Shown here piece by piece: positions 13,654 to 17,404 of a DNA stretch of 17,404 nt (position 1 is the first letter of the stretch; the number at the start of each line of letters is the position of its first letter). The stretch is from NCBI GenBank assembly GCA_002482775.1, contig DLGQ01000115.1, positions 64,813 to 82,216 of the forward strand, in the 5' to 3' direction. The notes beneath the pieces are model-generated. The model was not told the origin of the DNA, ran no database searches, and was given only the letters and a program-made list of their open reading frames with translations. This stretch comes from Flavobacteriales bacterium UBA7690 (GTDB lineage Bacteria; Bacteroidota; Bacteroidia; Flavobacteriales_F; PHOS-HE28). The translations under genes were made by a program, and so were the position numbers.

Positions 13654-15081
13654 TCAGAAGACGTAGTTGATGATGAGGTCGGCGTGCAGCATGTCCACTT
13701 TGTTGATGGACTGCTTTTCAGTGAGGTCGTTCTCTAGCGGCAATTTCACCAACACCAGAAGCTGTGCTGCGAGGCTTTTCCACCCCCCGCGGAATTGGTA
13801 CTGTGCGTTCACATCGAACTGCGTGTAGGAGGGCATCGCGTACTTGTTCAACCGCACATCGGTCAGCGCTGGCATGTGGTACAAGCCGCCATCCACCTGG
13901 ATACGCCAGCCGTTGCTTTCTTTCCAGATCAGGTTCAGCGACGCGGCGTGGACATCCCCCGCACCCTCGTTGCGTTCGCGGGGCAGGAACGTGAAGAAGG
14001 GGTCGCGACCCCATTCACGCGGCATCAGGTACCGCCCGTGGGCGGTGATGCGTGTGTAGTTCAACTGCCAGCGGAATTTACCCAGCACGTTGCGCACGCG
14101 ACCACTGAAGGCCCAGGAAGATCCACTGGGCGGCATGTAGAGCAAGGAGTCGTTCGTGTGTCCACGATACTGCGCGGCATCCTGGCGGATCGCCATCCCG
14201 GAGATGCTCCACTTCGCATCCTTCTCACCCGCATCCACCTGCACCAGCGCGCTGTTGAAGATGTTCTCCGTGTGCAGGTTCCACGCCGTGACGTTCACGC
14301 TCTTGTGGATGTTCTGCTTGACGCTTGCTGCGAAGATGCCCGTGCTGTTCAAGTGCTCGCCATGCCTCGCCCCTTCTCCATACACATTGCGGCCCACCGG
14401 GAAAACGGCCATGCTCTCATCCACCAGGTACCATTCGCTCGCCCCGCGTGGCGCCACGCGATAGAACCATCCGCCTTGTAGTGCTGTACCATGGGTGGTC
14501 CGGTGCTTGGCCCAAAGTCCTTCGAATAGGCTGGGGTGCATGCGTCCATCCTGGGGATTGAGAAAGGGACTGTTGATCTCCTGCTTGCCGAGGATGATCC
14601 CGGTCCGACCATTGGTCGATGACCAGTCCAGTTGGAATTCGTGCAAGTATGCCAGGTCATTGGTGTGCCGCGGATCGTTCACATCGTATAGTCCGATCTC
14701 ATATCGGTTCGCCGCGCCTGTCACAGGGTCCAATTTGGTCAAGTCGCTCGTGGACAGGTCGAAGGTGTAGCCGCCACTGAGTTTGAAGCGCACGCCATGC
14801 CACCGCTGGGAAGCGAACCCCAACGTTCCGCCGAATGCCATCGCATAGTAGTCGGAAGGTGCACCCGCATTGATCGTCATCATGTTGTACTGGCGGAAGC
14901 GGCCTTCGAGCTCGCCCTGCTTCATGATGTCGTACAAGTGGCTCGTCCCACGCAGGCTGTCATTGCTGGGAATATCCTGCTCGCTGTGCTGGGCACGCGT
15001 GGCGATCGAAGTTCCAAGAAGGAAGGCAAGGGCCGCCCCGTACCGGCCGCTCAGCGACCAGTGTTGCACCGTCTTCAACAT
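13654..15081 (-). CDS. OprD-like outer-membrane porin
   Basis: A 475-residue outer-membrane beta-barrel. The signal peptide ends at TRA (28-30). The body is a series of amphipathic beta strands with acidic and Asn/Gly turns and ends with the aromatic INYVF expected of a barrel. The stretch GIILGKQEINSPFLNPQDGRM (~161-181) matches the conserved region of the OprD/porin-like family. Such porins pass small anions or organic acids; in this setting uptake of thiosulfate or another sulfur compound is a reasonable guess but not shown. It starts 3 bp after the dsrE-like stop, so the two are in one operon. Confidence 0.75.
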   Translation of the reverse strand: MLKTVQHWSLSGRYGAALAFLLGTSIATRAQHSEQDIPSNDSLRGTSHLYDIMKQGELEGRFRQYNMMTINAGAPSDYYAMAFGGTLGFASQRWHGVRFKLSGGYTFDLSTSDLTKLDPVTGAANRYEIGLYDVNDPRHTNDLAYLHEFQLDWSSTNGRTGIILGKQEINSPFLNPQDGRMHPSLFEGLWAKHRTTHGTALQGGWFYRVAPRGASEWYLVDESMAVFPVGRNVYGEGARHGEHLNSTGIFAASVKQNIHKSVNVTAWNLHTENIFNSALVQVDAGEKDAKWSISGMAIRQDAAQYRGHTNDSLLYMPPSGSSWAFSGRVRNVLGKFRWQLNYTRITAHGRYLMPREWGRDPFFTFLPRERNEGAGDVHAASLNLIWKESNGWRIQVDGGLYHMPALTDVRLNKYAMPSYTQFDVNAQYQFRGGWKSLAAQLLVLVKLPLENDLTEKQSINKVDMLHADLIINYVF

Positions 15082-15084
15082 GAC

Positions 15085-15498
15085 CTAGAAACCCGCTTTG
15101 ATGTAGCTCCAGCCGTCCTCCTGGCGTTCCACGATGTGGATGATCCCGGCCTTCACGTAACCCGCTTCAGCGACCACCTTGGTGCGGTCGAGGCCGTGCT
15201 CCTTCAAGGTGTTCTCGCAGGCAAGGAAGACGATGCCCTTTCCGGCGAACTCGGTGATCTTCGCCTGAACGATGCTACGATCGCTCATGAGCAGGTCCAT
15301 ACCCGGACCGTGGCACACCACTTCCAACTGCAGGCTTGGTGAAGCTTCCTTCATGTTCTTCAACTGGCGCACCAGACCTTTCTGCACCAGGGTATCGCCA
15401 CTGGTGAGTTGCATGACGATGCGATGCTGGCGCTCAGTGTTCTGAGCGAATGCTACGCTACCGATGAGGAAGGCGAAGAGAAGGAGGAACTGCTTCAT
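15085..15498 (-). CDS. Exported DsrE-like protein
   Basis: A 137-residue protein with a cleavable signal peptide (1-18, ending AFA). The mature part has the DsrE/DsrF-like alternating beta-alpha fold with two conserved cysteines: Cys62 in VVCHGPGM and Cys94 in FLACENTLKEHGL. Cytoplasmic relatives carry sulfur as persulfides in DsrEFH and TusBCD; exported copies often sit beside Sox genes. It may accept or donate sulfane sulfur in the periplasm. The start at 15498 opens the signal sequence; an in-frame ATG at 15546 would overlap the promoter elements. It is separated from soxB by 54 bp and followed at once by the porin. Confidence 0.82.
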   Translation of the reverse strand: MKQFLLLFAFLIGSVAFAQNTERQHRIVMQLTSGDTLVQKGLVRQLKNMKEASPSLQLEVVCHGPGMDLLMSDRSIVQAKITEFAGKGIVFLACENTLKEHGLDRTKVVAEAGYVKAGIIHIVERQEDGWSYIKAGF

Positions 15499-15502
15499 GG
15501 TG

Positions 15503-15510
15503 CAAAGGTC
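15503..15510 (-). promoter_or_regulatory. -7-like box before dsrE-like gene
   Basis: On the minus strand GACCTTTG fits TAnnTTTG with one mismatch and is followed by CAC, the same ACCTTTGCAC core as before the cytoplasmic rhodanese. It ends only 4 bases before the ATG, so the transcript would be leaderless or nearly so. Confidence 0.4.
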
Positions 15511-15531
15511 CTTGATGCGATCGTGGTGGTC

Positions 15532-15547
15532 TGTGACCTCGCTCACA
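15532..15547 (-). promoter_or_regulatory. Crp/Fnr-like palindrome before dsrE-like gene
   Basis: TGTGA-CCTCGC-TCACA is a perfect TGTGA-N6-TCACA repeat centred 36.5 bp upstream of the last G of the TTTG box at 15503. In the opposite orientation it matches the site at 13631-13646 in 15 of 16 bases. It lies between the soxB stop and the dsrE-like start. Confidence 0.55.
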
Positions 15548-15552
15548 CAGCT

Positions 15553-17340
15553 TCAGCGGAACTCGTAGTCGTAGCCCTCCAACTGGCTGAGGATGTTCTG
15601 CGGAGCATCCGTCGCGGTGATGCGCCCTTCCACCTTCGGCGCCACGGGACTGAACTTGCCGAAGTAGTCACGGAGGATGGTGTGCATGGTGACACCGGCC
15701 AAACGGGGGTTGTGAACGTTCTCCAACCGGCACAGTGTGGTGTCGGGATCACCTTCACGTTCGCAAGCAGCCACAGAGTAATACCGATCCAGAACGATGG
15801 GCTTGCCACCGACCTTGATCCAATTCACGCGCTTGCCCATGTCGTTGTGCATGGTGAAGTTGGCGGTCATGCCCTTGAAGCGCACCACCCAGCCTCCGAA
15901 GCGTTTGGCGGGGTCCTTGGCGAAGACGTTGTGCAATTCCTTCTCGAGCCAATCCCACAGTTGTTGACCGGTCGCTTCGCCGAACTTGGCGGCACTGTCC
16001 ACCGGGATCATGCTCCAGAGGTTATCGTTGGTGATGGGCGTGGGCGTCTTTCCATCGGCCACGATCGGAGGGCAGAAGCGGAAGCCGTTGCTGATGGCGA
16101 TCTCGGGCTTCAACTTCCACATGATCGCATCCGTGATCAGGTTGTCCATCGGATTCTCGATCACGTAGTAGCGCACCAACGTGTTCTTGGTGCTACCGAC
16201 CACTTTGGTCAACTCCTCCTTGTAGGGCGCGCTCACTTCTTCCACCAGGGCGAGCATGTTCTTGTCCGCCGGATAGCGCTCGGGATCCACATCAAGTAGT
16301 TCGTAGTGGCTGTCCTTCACCTTGCCATCCTCCACCACCACATCCAAGCGCGCAACGAACGAACCGAACGCGCCCGGCTCCGTCACCTTGCTGTACTTGC
16401 CCTCGATGGGTTTGCGCACGCGCTCATGCGTGTCGGCTCCAAGGATCAGATCCACACCCTCCACTTCGCGCTTGTTCGCCAGATCCACTTGTTGGGCAAG
16501 GCCCATGTGCGTGACCAGGAAGACCATGGCACATTGCTCGTAATCGCGCAGGATGCGGATGTACTTCGCCACATTGGTCTCCGGTTTGGTGAACTTGATG
16601 CCGCAGCTGTAAGCCGGCGATTGACGCTTCGGTGTCAACGGATCGTTGTAGCCGATGAAGCCGATCTTGATGCCTGCGATGTTGCGTGTCCAATAGGGCT
16701 GGAAGATCATCTCGCCCGCGAGGTCGGCATTCGGATCCACGCTATCACCGCAGAAGTCCGCGAGTTTTTCGTGGTACATGTTCGCACAGATCTTCGCTGC
16801 ACGGTAGCCTCCGAGGTCCTTCAGCATGTTCTCTTTGCCGTACACCACTTCCCAATTGCCGGGCAGGATCAGGTCATATCCTACAGCGTTCATCAACGGC
16901 ACGATCGCTCGGCCTTCGCTCTTTGCTGCCACGCCGCCCCCTTGGAAACAATCGCCGCCATCGATGACGATGGTGTTGTCGGGATCCTCGTTCCGCAGTG
17001 TGTCGATCATCGTCTTCAGCACACCGTAGCCACCGCGCTTTTTGTACACGGGCTTACCGTTCTCCAAGAAGAATTCATCGTGAGTGTGCAGCTGCGCGTG
17101 GATGTCGCTGGTGTGCAGGATGGTGAATTTCCGCGCCTTGCCTTGGGTCACCGCCCGGCTCCCGACCAGCTCGTTCCGGCCTTGTGCATCTCCCATCGCA
17201 CCCATGGCGACCGTCGGCCCCAAGGTCAGCCCAGCGCCCAGTGCTCCGAGCGAACGCAGCATCTGCCTGCGCGACACTCCGTTCACTTCTTCATTGTGCG
17301 CGCCGCACGTGCAGCCTTCGGGATGGAGGATCGTGCTCAT
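15553..17340 (-). CDS. soxB: SoxB-like thiosulfohydrolase
   Basis: A 595-residue periplasmic metallophosphatase-fold protein. A Tat signal, SRRQMLRSLGALGAG (23-37), points to export in folded form with metals loaded. Di-metal ligands visible are D79 and H81 (TSDIH), D127 or D130 (IDGGD), N162 (GNWE), H278 (VTHMG) and H305 (GADTH). The GNWE motif, with Trp where 5'-nucleotidases have His, is typical of SoxB, which releases sulfate from the SoxYZ carrier. Differences from textbook SoxB include DGGDCFQGG in place of DGGDTWQGS. A 5'-nucleotidase role is the main alternative. The N-terminus has an unusual GCTCGAH before the Tat motif. Its ATG overlaps the stop of the preceding gene, so it is inside a longer operon. 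Confidence 0.85.
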   Translation of the reverse strand: MSTILHPEGCTCGAHNEEVNGVSRRQMLRSLGALGAGLTLGPTVAMGAMGDAQGRNELVGSRAVTQGKARKFTILHTSDIHAQLHTHDEFFLENGKPVYKKRGGYGVLKTMIDTLRNEDPDNTIVIDGGDCFQGGGVAAKSEGRAIVPLMNAVGYDLILPGNWEVVYGKENMLKDLGGYRAAKICANMYHEKLADFCGDSVDPNADLAGEMIFQPYWTRNIAGIKIGFIGYNDPLTPKRQSPAYSCGIKFTKPETNVAKYIRILRDYEQCAMVFLVTHMGLAQQVDLANKREVEGVDLILGADTHERVRKPIEGKYSKVTEPGAFGSFVARLDVVVEDGKVKDSHYELLDVDPERYPADKNMLALVEEVSAPYKEELTKVVGSTKNTLVRYYVIENPMDNLITDAIMWKLKPEIAISNGFRFCPPIVADGKTPTPITNDNLWSMIPVDSAAKFGEATGQQLWDWLEKELHNVFAKDPAKRFGGWVVRFKGMTANFTMHNDMGKRVNWIKVGGKPIVLDRYYSVAACEREGDPDTTLCRLENVHNPRLAGVTMHTILRDYFGKFSPVAPKVEGRITATDAPQNILSQLEGYDYEFR

Positions 17341-17404
17341 GTCTTTTTCTTTTTGGCTGCGGCTTTGATCTCCGCGATCGGACCGAAGGGACCGAATTTG
17401 TGCT
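17337..17404 (-). CDS. 3' end of a gene upstream of soxB (partial)
   Basis: An open frame enters from the right edge and ends with TGA at 17339-17337, overlapping the soxB ATG as ATGA. The visible C-terminus reads HKFGPFGPIAEIKAAAKKKKT, with a lysine-rich tail. The ATGA overlap is good evidence for a real, translationally coupled gene. The fragment is too short to identify; other Sox components would be the first guess from position only. Confidence 0.55.
   Translation of the reverse strand, partial: HKFGPFGPIAEIKAAAKKKKT

Noticed and set aside
15409..16299. Plus-strand open frame of 296 codons across dsrE-like and soxB
   Set aside because: Antisense to SoxB conserved motifs, and it crosses the intergenic promoter region; no domain recognised.

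Overview
The window looks like chromosomal DNA from a GC-rich member of the Bacteroidota, probably Flavobacteriales-like. This is inferred from three things. Almost no gene has a Shine-Dalgarno sequence. Several starts are preceded by boxes close to the Bacteroidota -7 element (TAnnTTTG). The copper regulator, the phosphatase-type arsenate reductase and the multicopper oxidase all have the Bacteroidota style of architecture. No tRNA, rRNA, CRISPR array, insertion sequence or phage gene was seen, and no stretch longer than 300 bases lacks a gene.

Region 1 (1-497, minus strand) is a DinB-fold gene followed by a perfect 14-bp stem-loop. Region 2 (600-7381, plus strand) is a copper homeostasis cluster. 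It holds an AraC-type regulator with an N-terminal metal-binding MxCxxC domain, a double-HMA protein that is a co-linear relative of the first ~140 residues of the next gene, a complete Cu+-ATPase (CopA), an exported HMA/His-rich/DUF3347 protein, and a multicopper oxidase whose C-terminus resembles the PcoB/CopB outer-membrane barrel. Together these would sense Cu+, pump it from the cytoplasm, bind it in the envelope and oxidise it.

Region 3 (7403-12070, minus strand, convergent with the copper cluster) is an arsenic operon in the order arsR-arsM-arsC-acr3-MFS/rhodanese. Two near-palindromic operators sit exactly on the predicted -33 and -7 boxes of the arsR promoter. The last gene fuses a complete MFS transporter to a rhodanese domain whose catalytic loop is CX5R, as in Cdc25/Acr2 enzymes, rather than the usual CX4R. 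An inverted pair of CATCTG repeats lies between arsC and acr3.

Region 4 (12103-17404, minus strand) is a sulfur-related region. It contains a partial gene, a SoxB-like thiosulfohydrolase with a Tat signal, an exported DsrE-like protein, an OprD-like porin, a cytoplasmic single-domain rhodanese, a lipoprotein rhodanese and an exported acetolactate-decarboxylase-like protein.

The most interesting unexplained signal is a pair of perfect TGTGA-N6-TCACA palindromes, one before dsrE-like and one before the cytoplasmic rhodanese. Each is centred exactly 36.5 bp upstream of the last base of an ACCTTTGCAC box. This suggests two co-regulated Crp/Fnr-type promoters that divide the sulfur region into transcription units.
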